The notes beneath the pieces are model-generated. The model was not told the origin of the DNA. It did no database searches and was given only the letters and a program-made list of their open reading frames with translations. From assembly GCF_042649125.1 (NCBI RefSeq), contig NZ_JBHRYQ010000001.1, positions 1,798,001-1,862,000 on the forward strand: a DNA stretch of 64,000 nucleotides, written 5' to 3'. The stretch's first letter is position 1, and each line of letters opens with the position of its first letter. The DNA comes from Leadbetterella lacunae (lineage in GTDB: Bacteria; Bacteroidota; Bacteroidia; Cytophagales; Spirosomataceae). Made by a program: the position numbers and the translations under genes. Below are positions 32,501-40,293 of the stretch, piece by piece.

Positions 32501-33484
32501 ATGTACTTCAAAACTGATATTGAACCTAGACTAAGTGAATTTCCGATTAAATTTGGAGATAAAATACTTACTTTGGGTTCATGTTTTTCAGAGGTAATTG
32601 GTAGTTTTTTTAATAAAAACAAATTCAATTGTCTAACCAATCCTTTCGGAAATATTTACAACTTCAAGTCGCTTTTAAATGTATTAGAAGTTACATTAAA
32701 AATCAAAGAGTTAGATGTTTCTAAAATTATCGAAAGAGAGAACACTTTTTACCACTTAGATTATCATTCGGAGGTTTGTGGACTCTCAAAAGATGACTTA
32801 ATTTTGCACATTAAAGAAATAAACAATGCTGTTTTTGAGCAATTAAAAAGCACAGACTACTTATTTATTACGCTTGGAACCTCCTGGGTTTATAAGCAAA
32901 TAGCCACAAATCAAACGGTTTCAAATTGCCATAAATTACCTGCTAATATATTTACTAAAGAAATATTAGATCTTGAGGAACAAAAAAGTGTTTTCAAAAA
33001 ACTGCATTACATCTTATCTGAAGTAAACCCCAGTCTCAAAATTATCATAACCGTTAGCCCAGTTAGGCACATTAAAGATAAAATTGAGCAAAACAGTGTA
33101 AGCAAGGCAATTCTTAGATTAGTATGCGATTTTGCTTGTAAAGAATTCCAAAATGTGGAATATTTTCCATCTTATGAAATCATGATGGACGACCTTCGAG
33201 ATTACAGATATTATAAGGCAGACCTAATTCATCCAAACGAAATAGCCGAAACTTACATCATAGAAAAATTTAAAGAGCGATACTTTAATGAAAACGATTT
33301 GCTTTTATTAAAAAAATGGGACAACATAAGAAGCGGACTAAATCACAGGCCATTTAACCCAAAAAGTAATTCTCATCAAACTTTCCTTAAAAACTTAATG
33401 ATTAAGCTCGAAAGCTTCGAAACATATTTTGATGTTAGTGCAGAAAAAGAAATTATACAAAATCAACTTTTGAGCGAAGCATAA
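32501..33484 (+). CDS. GSCFA domain protein (SGNH-hydrolase-like)
   Basis: The family signature is present as GSCFS at residues 26-30, with Ser27 as the presumed nucleophile. A D-L-I-H-P segment at residues 241-245 matches the Asp/His pair of SGNH hydrolases. The 327-residue length suits GSCFA proteins of Bacteroidota, which are predicted esterases or lipases without an established substrate. There is no signal peptide, so it should be cytoplasmic. It starts 5 bases after the dehydratase stop and is almost certainly cotranscribed with it. A deacylating or acyl-transferring role on a sugar derivative would fit but is speculative. Confidence 0.85.
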   Translation: MYFKTDIEPRLSEFPIKFGDKILTLGSCFSEVIGSFFNKNKFNCLTNPFGNIYNFKSLLNVLEVTLKIKELDVSKIIERENTFYHLDYHSEVCGLSKDDLILHIKEINNAVFEQLKSTDYLFITLGTSWVYKQIATNQTVSNCHKLPANIFTKEILDLEEQKSVFKKLHYILSEVNPSLKIIITVSPVRHIKDKIEQNSVSKAILRLVCDFACKEFQNVEYFPSYEIMMDDLRDYRYYKADLIHPNEIAETYIIEKFKERYFNENDLLLLKKWDNIRSGLNHRPFNPKSNSHQTFLKNLMIKLESFETYFDVSAEKEIIQNQLLSEA

Positions 33485-33536
33485 AAGAACTTAAAAAAAA
33501 ACATTCTTGTTAGAAAACAGAAGCAATAAAACCTAA

Positions 33537-34646
33537 ATGGGAGAATTTAACATAAATAAAGAAAAAGTTTTAGCGGCTCTATCTACAGTAGAGGAACCAG
33601 ATTTGAAGAAAGATTTGGTAACGCTAAACATGATCAAAGACATAGAAGTAGGTGTAAATCAGATTACTTTCACTGTAATATTAACCACCCCAGCTTGTCC
33701 ATTAAAAGAGCTAATTAAACAGCGTTGTTTAGATGCCATCCACAGAGATTTAAGTCCTGATATAGAGGTCACTATAAATATGACATCTGATGTCACTACT
33801 AATTTAAACAAAAGTGTGGCATTGCCGGGTGTTAAAAACATCATTGCGGTTTCGTCTGGAAAAGGTGGTGTAGGAAAATCTACACTTACTGTAAACCTAG
33901 CGATGGCTTTAAAACAATCAGGTGCCAAAGTCGGAATCATCGACGCGGATATTTCGGGGCCATCTATTCCGATAATGTTTGGTGCTCAAGACATGCAACC
34001 TTTGGTGACTGTAAAAGACGGGAAAAACTACATAAATCCAATTTTACAATACGGAATCAAAATGATTTCGATTGGATTTTTAACTCCGCCAGACTCCGCA
34101 GTGGTTTGGAGAGGCCCAATGGCCAGTCAAGCTCTCAAGCAGTTTTTTAACGATGTAGATTGGGGCGAGTTAGACTACCTACTCCTTGATATGCCTCCGG
34201 GCACGGGCGACATTCACCTTACGTTGGTTCAGAGTGTGCCAGTTACGGGTGCTATCATTATTACTACGCCTCAAAAAGTAGCTCTAGCTGATGCAACCAA
34301 AGGCGGTTCTATGTTTGTACAGCCGAACATCAATGTACCTATTTTGGGTGTTATAGAGAACATGTCATACTTCACTCCAGAAGAATTGCCTGAAAACAAA
34401 TATTACATTTTTGGTCAAGGCGGGGGTGAGCAAATCGCCAAGAAATTCAACGTTCCGGTTTTAGGGAATATTCCGATTGTGCAAAAAATCAGAGAAGGTG
34501 GCGATGAAGGTAGACCAATTATGATGGACGAAAATGCGATTATCTCGAAAGCATTTAAGTCAGCTGCAGAAAACTTAGCCCAGCAGATTGCAATCAGAAA
34601 CGCCAATATGCCAAAAACAGAAACCGTAAAAGTAGGCGTTAACTAA
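33537..34646 (+). CDS. mrp: Mrp/NBP35-family Fe-S cluster carrier ATPase
   Basis: The N-terminal MIP18/DUF59 domain (about residues 5-85) is followed by a P-loop ATPase with a deviant Walker A GKGGVGKST (108-116), the DADISGPS switch and the DMPPGTGD segment. The family transfers Fe-S clusters to apo-proteins. The paired Cys (CxxC) that usually follows ENMSYF and binds the bridging cluster is absent; the sequence there reads TPEELPENKYYIFG. This form is common in Bacteroidota Mrp proteins. Cys remain in the N-terminal domain (TPACPL and KQRC). An NFU-type scaffold gene lies about 670 bases downstream, giving two Fe-S assembly proteins close together. Confidence 0.93.
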   Translation: MGEFNINKEKVLAALSTVEEPDLKKDLVTLNMIKDIEVGVNQITFTVILTTPACPLKELIKQRCLDAIHRDLSPDIEVTINMTSDVTTNLNKSVALPGVKNIIAVSSGKGGVGKSTLTVNLAMALKQSGAKVGIIDADISGPSIPIMFGAQDMQPLVTVKDGKNYINPILQYGIKMISIGFLTPPDSAVVWRGPMASQALKQFFNDVDWGELDYLLLDMPPGTGDIHLTLVQSVPVTGAIIITTPQKVALADATKGGSMFVQPNINVPILGVIENMSYFTPEELPENKYYIFGQGGGEQIAKKFNVPVLGNIPIVQKIREGGDEGRPIMMDENAIISKAFKSAAENLAQQIAIRNANMPKTETVKVGVN

Positions 34647-34673
34647 GTTTACTATTGTCTTATATCACATTTA

Positions 34674-34712
34674 ATGCTCTGAAATTCATTTATTTCAGAG
34701 CATTTTTATTTT
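34674..34712 (+). terminator. Rho-independent terminator after mrp
   Basis: ATGCTCTGAAAT (34674-34685) and ATTTCAGAGCAT (34692-34703) form a perfect 12-bp stem with a 6-base loop, followed by TTTTATTTT. It starts 27 bases after the mrp stop. Confidence 0.92.
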
Positions 34713-34774
34713 AATGTACTTCCTATTTTTTGGAATAATTATTGCACTTCTATTTTTCTCTAAAACAGAATTAA

Positions 34775-35260
34775 ATGCGTAAATATTTCGGACTAGCACT
34801 TCTATTTTTAATTATTTCTTGTCAAAAAAACAAGGAAGAAGTTAAAACCAAAAACTTAGTAAACAAAGATGAAGTACTGGCTGCTGTAAATAAAATCAGA
34901 AAAGCAGGCTGTAAATGTGGCGAAGTAACCTACGCTCCTACCGGACAAGTCACATGGAATCAAAACTTAGAGGACGCCGCCCTTTACCACAGCGAAGACA
35001 TGAGCCAAAACAATTATTTTGCACATGTGGCACCCAATGGCGAAACACCTGCCGATAGAGTAACAAAATTTGGTTATCAATATCTGGGCTTTGGCGAAAA
35101 CCTATATGCAGCATTTGGGTTTAGCCCAACTGCCACTGAAGTTGTAGAAAACTGGAAAAACAGTCAAACTCACTGCACAAACCTCATGAATCCGAAATTT
35201 AAAGAGATGGGCGTAGCTAATTTTAATAACTATTGGACGCAAATTTTAGGCTACAAATGA
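34775..35260 (+). CDS. CAP-domain (SCP/PR1-like) lipoprotein
   Basis: The 161-residue protein starts with a lipoprotein signal: a hydrophobic stretch ending LIISC, with Cys16 as the lipidation site. The rest is a CAP domain (about residues 29-161). The family's active-site-like residues are recognisable: His in ALYHSEDM, Glu in FGENLY, and His in QTHCTNLMNP. The GxGENL- and M-N-P-type motifs are typical of bacterial CAP proteins, whose function is mostly unknown. It carries three further Cys (CKCG and THC) that may form disulfides. The protein should sit on a membrane facing the periplasm or outside. It lies just upstream of the NFU gene but has no evident functional tie to it. Confidence 0.88.
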   Translation: MRKYFGLALLFLIISCQKNKEEVKTKNLVNKDEVLAAVNKIRKAGCKCGEVTYAPTGQVTWNQNLEDAALYHSEDMSQNNYFAHVAPNGETPADRVTKFGYQYLGFGENLYAAFGFSPTATEVVENWKNSQTHCTNLMNPKFKEMGVANFNNYWTQILGYK

Positions 35261-35281
35261 ACATTTTGTGTCAAATCGGTG

Positions 35282-35289
35282 TATATTTG
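35282..35289 (+). promoter_or_regulatory. -7 promoter element for the NFU gene
   Basis: TATATTTG matches the Bacteroidota consensus TAnnTTTG and lies 24 bases upstream of the chosen ATG. No clear -33 TTG at the usual distance was found. Confidence 0.35.
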
Positions 35290-35312
35290 TAAAGAACATT
35301 TCATTCTCAAGC

Positions 35313-35567
35313 ATGCAAGATTTACATTCGAAAATAGAAGCCGCCCTTGACACCGTTAGGCCTTACCTGATTGCAGATGGAGGAAACGTAAAAGTCTTGG
35401 AAGTTACTTCTGACCAAACATTAATTTTAGAATTTACCGGTTCTTGCGGCTCCTGCCCCATGTCTTCCATGACATTTAAAGCAGGTATAGAGGAAGCAAT
35501 TTTGAAAAATGTACCCGAGATAAAAAAAGTAGAGGCCACAAATATACAAATGAGTCAAGCCTACTAA
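35313..35567 (+). CDS. NFU-type Fe-S cluster scaffold protein
   Basis: This 84-residue protein is essentially one NifU C-terminal domain. The CxxC pair (Cys45 and Cys48 in GSCGSCPMSS) binds a labile cluster at a dimer interface. IRPYLIADGG-like residues (here VRPYLIADGG) and the following beta strands are conserved. I chose the ATG at 35313. A frame-compatible GTG at 35268 would add 15 residues unlike the family and would overlap the putative promoter. A strong terminator follows, so it is probably a single-gene transcript. The likely role is delivering Fe-S clusters together with the nearby Mrp ATPase. Confidence 0.93.
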   Translation: MQDLHSKIEAALDTVRPYLIADGGNVKVLEVTSDQTLILEFTGSCGSCPMSSMTFKAGIEEAILKNVPEIKKVEATNIQMSQAY

Positions 35568-35589
35568 TAAAAAAATATTTTTTTACTTT

Positions 35590-35622
35590 GCCATTTGATT
35601 CTATCAAATGGCATTTTTTTTT
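35590..35622 (+). terminator. Rho-independent terminator after the NFU gene
   Basis: GCCATTTGAT (35590-35599) and ATCAAATGGC (35603-35612) form a perfect 10-bp stem with a 3-base loop, followed by nine T. It starts 22 bases after the stop. Confidence 0.93.
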
Positions 35623-35660
35623 AAATTGCGAACTTAAAGTATCCGTTAACCCTGTAAGTC

Positions 35661-37433
35661 ATGGACAAGAAACTTAAAGTAGGTATTTTTTTTGGTGGCC
35701 CTTCTAGAGAAAGAGAAATCTCTTTTTTAGGAGGTCGAACTGCTTATGAACATCTTGACAAAAGGTATTTTGAACCTGTGGCTATATTTGTTGACAGTAT
35801 AGGAAACTTTATAAAAGTTGACCCAGAGGAGATTCTTTACCAATCTGATATTAGAAGTTTTTATCCTTCAAAAAACCAAAACAACGGCTACAAAATATAT
35901 ATTGAGTCTCTAGGACCGCTGAAAGACACGCAGTTATATAAATTGATCTACAAAATAGGCTCACAAGTAAAAATTGAAGACCTTAAAAACCACATGGACT
36001 TTGCGTTTGTGGTTATGCACGGGCCATATGCCGAAGACGGAAATATACAAGGATTGTTAGAGTGGGTAGGAATTCCGTACATGGGACCTGGCATTTTAGC
36101 CTCAGGAATTGGAATTGACAAATCATTTCAAAATAAGTTATTGGCGGCAGCCACTGGACAAACCAAAAAATTCAAGACAATTTCAAAACAAGAATGGGAT
36201 TCTGCTGACAAATCTAAGCTTTTCTCAAATCTTATCTCGGAATTTGGATTTCCATTAGTCATCAAAGCACCTCATCAGGGTTCATCTATTGGTGTTTCTA
36301 TAATTAAAAAACGTAGTTTAGAAGAATTTTCAAAAGGCATGAGCCAATGCTTCTTTGAGACACATTTTTATGCCAAAGAATGGAATAAACTAACGACAAG
36401 ACAGAAGAAAAACCAAATGGAAAAACTCTCAAACCTCGACGAGGGCATTGGGTTTCCGGCGGTATTGAATAATCAAATTATCTATCACCCGGCAGTATTG
36501 CTTAAAGAATTAGATAAACATCTAAAAACAGAAGAAGTAGCCGTTATAAGCTCTACAAACTCTGAAGACCACGTATTAATAGAAGAGTTTACTACTGGGC
36601 AAGAGTTTTCGTGTGGTGTGATACAAGACGACAGCGGCAAAGCAATTGCCTTGCCACCCTCTGAAGTTTATGGCGACATACAAACATTTGATTTTAAGTC
36701 AAAATACAAATCTACAGCAAGTAAAAAAAGAATCCCTGTAGATACCAAGCATGAAAACTTAGTTAATATTCATAAAAAGATATTAGCTGGTTTTGAAATG
36801 ACCAACATGAATGTCATTAGTAGAATCGATGGTTTTTTAACTGAAGACGACGAGGTGATCTTACACGACCCAAATACGATTCCAGGCATGTCTCCTGCCT
36901 CTTTTATTTTCAAACAAATGGCTGAGATTGGTTTTTCAATCACAAACTCAATCACGTATTTGATTAGGCAGTCAATAAGAGAAAGAATTAGGTCTGGAAA
37001 AAATGTATTTCAGCTAAAACAATTGCTGCAAAAAATTGATGATTTAATAGCAGAAAGTAAAAAGAAACCAAGACAAAAACTAGCCATTCTTTTTGGAGAA
37101 AATGACGAAGAATATCGCATTGCTCAAAAGAAATTTGGCCATTTTGGAGGCGATGAACGCTTTGAACCAATACCAATTTGTGCTGCAAAAAATGGTAATA
37201 GATATATTATTCCCCTAAATTTGATGTTTAAGCCAGACATAAATGAGTTTGGAACATCAATTGGCAAAACTACGCACCCATTTATTCAAGAAAACATAGC
37301 AAACACCGCCGCTATTCGTGAGTTTTATATTGGAGATGTAAATTTTAAAGTATCTAAAATCTCCGAGATGGAGTTTGATTCAATATTTAAGGCTACCTAC
37401 AATTGTGCCTTAGACCAGCTGGAAGAAGTATAA
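35661..37433 (+). CDS. D-alanine-D-alanine ligase-like ATP-grasp protein with an extra C-terminal half-domain
   Basis: Residues 1 to about 450 follow D-Ala-D-Ala ligase: FGGPSRERE at the N-terminus, HGPYAEDG with His120, PYMGPGILAS, KAPHQGSSIGV for nucleotide binding, and DPNTIPGMSP near the metal site. At that site Asp403 stands where the family normally has Glu, while Asn405 is kept. An insert of about 60 residues (about 235-300) interrupts the ATP-grasp region. Residues from about 468 to 590 look like a second, shortened copy of the N-terminal domain (KLAILFGENDEEY, then FEPIPI). The protein (590 residues) is far longer than ordinary Ddl (about 300-370). It may be a diverged ligase with another amino-acid substrate. 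The RNase H gene begins at the very next base, so the two are translationally linked. Confidence 0.8.
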   Translation: MDKKLKVGIFFGGPSREREISFLGGRTAYEHLDKRYFEPVAIFVDSIGNFIKVDPEEILYQSDIRSFYPSKNQNNGYKIYIESLGPLKDTQLYKLIYKIGSQVKIEDLKNHMDFAFVVMHGPYAEDGNIQGLLEWVGIPYMGPGILASGIGIDKSFQNKLLAAATGQTKKFKTISKQEWDSADKSKLFSNLISEFGFPLVIKAPHQGSSIGVSIIKKRSLEEFSKGMSQCFFETHFYAKEWNKLTTRQKKNQMEKLSNLDEGIGFPAVLNNQIIYHPAVLLKELDKHLKTEEVAVISSTNSEDHVLIEEFTTGQEFSCGVIQDDSGKAIALPPSEVYGDIQTFDFKSKYKSTASKKRIPVDTKHENLVNIHKKILAGFEMTNMNVISRIDGFLTEDDEVILHDPNTIPGMSPASFIFKQMAEIGFSITNSITYLIRQSIRERIRSGKNVFQLKQLLQKIDDLIAESKKKPRQKLAILFGENDEEYRIAQKKFGHFGGDERFEPIPICAAKNGNRYIIPLNLMFKPDINEFGTSIGKTTHPFIQENIANTAAIREFYIGDVNFKVSKISEMEFDSIFKATYNCALDQLEEV

Positions 37434-38060
37434 ATGGCCAAAAAAAACAAATACTATGTGGTTTGGAATGGCCGCGAAAAAGGAATTTTCAGGTCATGGG
37501 ATGAATGCAAAGCTCAAGTAGATGGCTTTGAAGGGGCACAATACAAGTCTTTTGAATCTCAAAAAGAAGCAGAAGCTGCTTTTAAGCAAAATTTCTATAA
37601 GGTAGTGGGTGCTTCTCAAAAAGTAACCCAAACCAAACTAACAAATGTAGGTTCTCCCATAAAAGGTTCAGTGGTAGTTGATGCGGCTTGGAACACCCGA
37701 AGCGGCGACATGGAATATCAAGGCTTTGACTTTAGCAACGGAAACCTTTTGTTTAAAAAAGGCCCATTTTTTGATGGTACTAACAATGTAGGCGAATTTT
37801 TAGCCATTGTGCATGCTTTGGCACACCTCAAAAAACACAACTTAGACACACCGATATATTCTGACTCAAAAACCGCAATTAGTTGGGTTAAAAAGAAAAA
37901 AGCCAACACTAAACTAGATCAAACGCCTAGAAATGCTGAGCTTTTTGAATTAATGGAAAGGGCAGAAAAATGGTTAAAAGACAATAATTACAAGAACCCA
38001 ATCCTGAAATGGGAAACCAAAGCTTGGGGAGAGAATCCAGCAGACTTTGGAAGAAAATAA
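37434..38060 (+). CDS. Ribonuclease H with N-terminal hybrid-binding domain
   Basis: The N-terminal part (about residues 4-50) is the RNase H hybrid-binding (caulimovirus-like) domain with YYVVWNGREKGIF. The RNase H fold (about 77-208) has the four expected acidic residues: Asp83 (VVDAAW), Glu121 (NNVGEF), Asp144 (YSDSKTA) and Asp204 (NPADFGRK). It removes RNA from RNA-DNA hybrids. It starts directly after the stop of the Ddl-like gene, and its TAA overlaps the ATG of the next gene as TAATG, so all three should be on one message. Confidence 0.92.
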   Translation: MAKKNKYYVVWNGREKGIFRSWDECKAQVDGFEGAQYKSFESQKEAEAAFKQNFYKVVGASQKVTQTKLTNVGSPIKGSVVVDAAWNTRSGDMEYQGFDFSNGNLLFKKGPFFDGTNNVGEFLAIVHALAHLKKHNLDTPIYSDSKTAISWVKKKKANTKLDQTPRNAELFELMERAEKWLKDNNYKNPILKWETKAWGENPADFGRK

Positions 38061-38770
38061 TGTTTCGATTTAAGCAATTTACGGTTATTCAGGACAAAGC
38101 AGCCATGAAAGTCTGCACAGACTCTTGTTTATTCGGGAGTTTGATAAATGCGAATGAATGCCACTCAATACTAGATATTGGCTCAGGTACAGGTCTTTTG
38201 AGTTTAATGTTGGCACAAAAGTACCCAAAAGCAAAAATAACTGCAGTAGAGATTGACCCAGAAGCAAGTATTAATGCCAGAGAAAACATTGAAAATGCTT
38301 TGCCTTTATCTAAAAACATTTCGTTTGTAGAGGCAGACATCAAGACTTTTAAGGAAGACCACTTACAGAAATATGACCTTATTATTTCGAACCCACCGTT
38401 TTATCAACAATATCTAAAGTCGCCCAAGGACAAAAAAAACATTGCCCATCATAATGAACTCCTCACTTTTTCAGATTTAATAGATGCTATATTGAAGTTA
38501 CTAGCTCCAAATGGCCAAGTGTGGATTTTGCTTCCGCCTTTCGAAATGAGTAGATTTGAAAGTATTTGTCTTTTAAAGGGGCTTTTGGCACAAGAAATGT
38601 TTAGTATAAAACATAACTCTGAAAAACCTCCAATTCGGATGGTGGCGAGATTTAGTGAGCAAAAAAATACCGTTGTTACCACCGAAGTGATTAACATACA
38701 CGAAAAAGACAATAAAACGTATTCAGAAAGATTTATGAATTTACTAAGAGATTATTACTTGATTTTTTAG
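38060..38770 (+). CDS. trmN6: tRNA1(Val) (adenine37-N6)-methyltransferase
   Basis: This 236-residue class I methyltransferase has a SAM-binding motif, ILDIGSGTGLLSLM (37-50), and the N6-adenine signature NPPF (111-114), as in YfiC/TrmN6, which methylates A37 of tRNA-Val. The N-terminus FRFKQFTVIQD with KVCTDSCLFG is typical of the family. I chose the ATG at 38060, which overlaps the RNase H stop by one base (TAATG). An upstream in-frame start at 38009 would lie inside the RNase H gene and add residues unlike the family. Confidence 0.92.
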   Translation: MFRFKQFTVIQDKAAMKVCTDSCLFGSLINANECHSILDIGSGTGLLSLMLAQKYPKAKITAVEIDPEASINARENIENALPLSKNISFVEADIKTFKEDHLQKYDLIISNPPFYQQYLKSPKDKKNIAHHNELLTFSDLIDAILKLLAPNGQVWILLPPFEMSRFESICLLKGLLAQEMFSIKHNSEKPPIRMVARFSEQKNTVVTTEVINIHEKDNKTYSERFMNLLRDYYLIF

Positions 38771-38797
38771 AGATTTGTAAAAATATATCACGTGCAT

Positions 38798-39754
38798 ATG
38801 GAAAAAATAGAAATTTCAGTACTAATACCACTTTACAACGAAGACGAATCATTGTCTGAATTACATGATTGGATCAAAAAAGTAATGGAAGAACATGACT
38901 TTTCATATGAAATTTTGTTTGTAGACGACGGAAGCACAGACGACTCGTGGAATGTAATAAAAGGCCTTCAAGCGAAAAACCCAAAGGTAAGAGGATTTAA
39001 ATTCAGAAGAAATCAGGGTAAAACTGCGGCACTTCAGACGGGCTTTAATGCCTCTAATGGCGATGTAGTAATCACCATGGATGCTGACTTACAAGATAGC
39101 CCTGAGGAAATTCCGGAATTGTATAGAATGATTACCAAAGACGGTTACGACTTGGTATCGGGTTGGAAACAAAAACGTTATGACCCAATCACGAAGACAT
39201 TGCCTACCAAACTATTTAACGCAGTAACTCGCTCAATATCTGACATTTATCTACACGATTTCAACTGTGGACTAAAAGCATATAAATCAGAAGTGGTAAA
39301 AAACATTACCATTTATGGCGAAATGCACAGATATGTGCCTGTAATAGCAAAATGGAATGGCTTCGGAAAAATAGGTGAAAAAGTAGTACAACACCAATCA
39401 AGAAAATATGGACATACAAAATTTGGTTTGGAGCGTTTTATCAACGGTTTCCTAGATTTACTTTCTATCACCTTTGTCAATAAATTTGGAAGAAGACCGA
39501 TGCACTTTTTTGGTTCATTTGGTTTCATTTCCTTTTTCTTCGGAACGCTCATTACCTTATTTTTGATTTTCGAAAAAGTATACTGCATTTATACACAAAA
39601 ACCATTCAGAAACGTAACCGACAATCCCCTATTTTATTTAGCCTTAGTGGCGATCATTTTGGGTAGTCAATTATTCTTAGCTGGTTTTTTGGGTGAATTA
39701 TTTGTAAAACAAAATGTAGACAAAGAAGACTACACAGTGTCAGAAGAAGTTTAA
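38798..39754 (+). CDS. GT2 glycosyltransferase, polyprenyl-phosphate sugar synthase type
   Basis: The GT-A fold (about residues 5-225) has IPLYNED, FVDDGSTDDS (metal and nucleotide site) and the DxD-type MDADLQDSPEE. Two hydrophobic segments (about 230-258 and 276-303) follow, the layout of DPM1/ArnC/GtrB-like enzymes that put a sugar on a lipid phosphate. The HRYVPVIAKW and SRKYGHTKFGLERF segments fit that group. The sugar and acceptor cannot be told. The start is taken at ATG 38798; a GTG at 38792 is possible but adds only two residues. A terminator follows. Confidence 0.9.
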   Translation: MEKIEISVLIPLYNEDESLSELHDWIKKVMEEHDFSYEILFVDDGSTDDSWNVIKGLQAKNPKVRGFKFRRNQGKTAALQTGFNASNGDVVITMDADLQDSPEEIPELYRMITKDGYDLVSGWKQKRYDPITKTLPTKLFNAVTRSISDIYLHDFNCGLKAYKSEVVKNITIYGEMHRYVPVIAKWNGFGKIGEKVVQHQSRKYGHTKFGLERFINGFLDLLSITFVNKFGRRPMHFFGSFGFISFFFGTLITLFLIFEKVYCIYTQKPFRNVTDNPLFYLALVAIILGSQLFLAGFLGELFVKQNVDKEDYTVSEEV

Positions 39755-39781
39755 TCTGAGAAATAATCGTATAAATAATAG

Positions 39782-39811
39782 AAAAAGCTCGATTTAAGTC
39801 GAGCTTTTTTT
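39782..39811 (+). terminator. Rho-independent terminator after the glycosyltransferase gene
   Basis: GCTCGA (39787-39792) and TCGAGC (39799-39804) form a stem with a 6-base loop, flanked by five A before and seven T after. It could work in both directions. Confidence 0.88.
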
Positions 39812-39882
39812 GTTTCTATTTTCCACTCTTATCAGACTTAAACTTTTTTTATCTAAATTCACATCATCAACCCTTAAATAAT

Positions 39883-40293
39883 ATGAACCCTTATCTTAGA
39901 AATACCTTAGCTGTAATAATCGGCTGCATAGTTGGTGGAGTAGTAAATATGGCCATTGTCTTAGCAGGTCCGCACATAATACCTCCACCAGAAGGAGTAG
40001 ACATGACTACTATGGAAGGTCTACTGGCTTCTATGCATTTACTTAAACCTGTCAATTTTATTATGCCATTTTTAGCACACGCTTTAGGAACTTTGGCTGG
40101 AGCATTCCTAGCTGCTAGAATAGCCGCCACCCAAAAAACTTGGATGGCACTTTTGGTAGGTCTTGGTTTTTTAATTGGAGGAATTATGAATATACAAATG
40201 CTATCTTCGCCACTTTGGTTTAGTATTCTTGATTTGGGCTTAGCTTATTTCCCGATGGCTTTTTTAGGTGGTTTCTTAAATAAAAATCAATAG
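39883..40293 (+). CDS. Small four-helix membrane protein of unknown function
   Basis: The 136-residue protein has four hydrophobic segments: about residues 7-29 (ending MAIVLAG), 58-80, 86-104 and 110-131. A short loop, PPPEGVDMTTMEGL, follows the first. The Gly-rich helix pattern (GCIVGGVVNM, LGTLAGAFLAAR) resembles small integral membrane proteins found widely in Bacteroidota with no known role. I do not recognise a named family. Its last codons overlap the end of rarA on the other strand by 7 bases. Confidence 0.75.
   Translation: MNPYLRNTLAVIIGCIVGGVVNMAIVLAGPHIIPPPEGVDMTTMEGLLASMHLLKPVNFIMPFLAHALGTLAGAFLAARIAATQKTWMALLVGLGFLIGGIMNIQMLSSPLWFSILDLGLAYFPMAFLGGFLNKNQ

Noticed and set aside
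36770..38343. Antisense frames of 60-84 codons within the Ddl, RNase H and trmN6 genes
   Set aside because: They lie wholly inside well-supported genes with recognised motifs.
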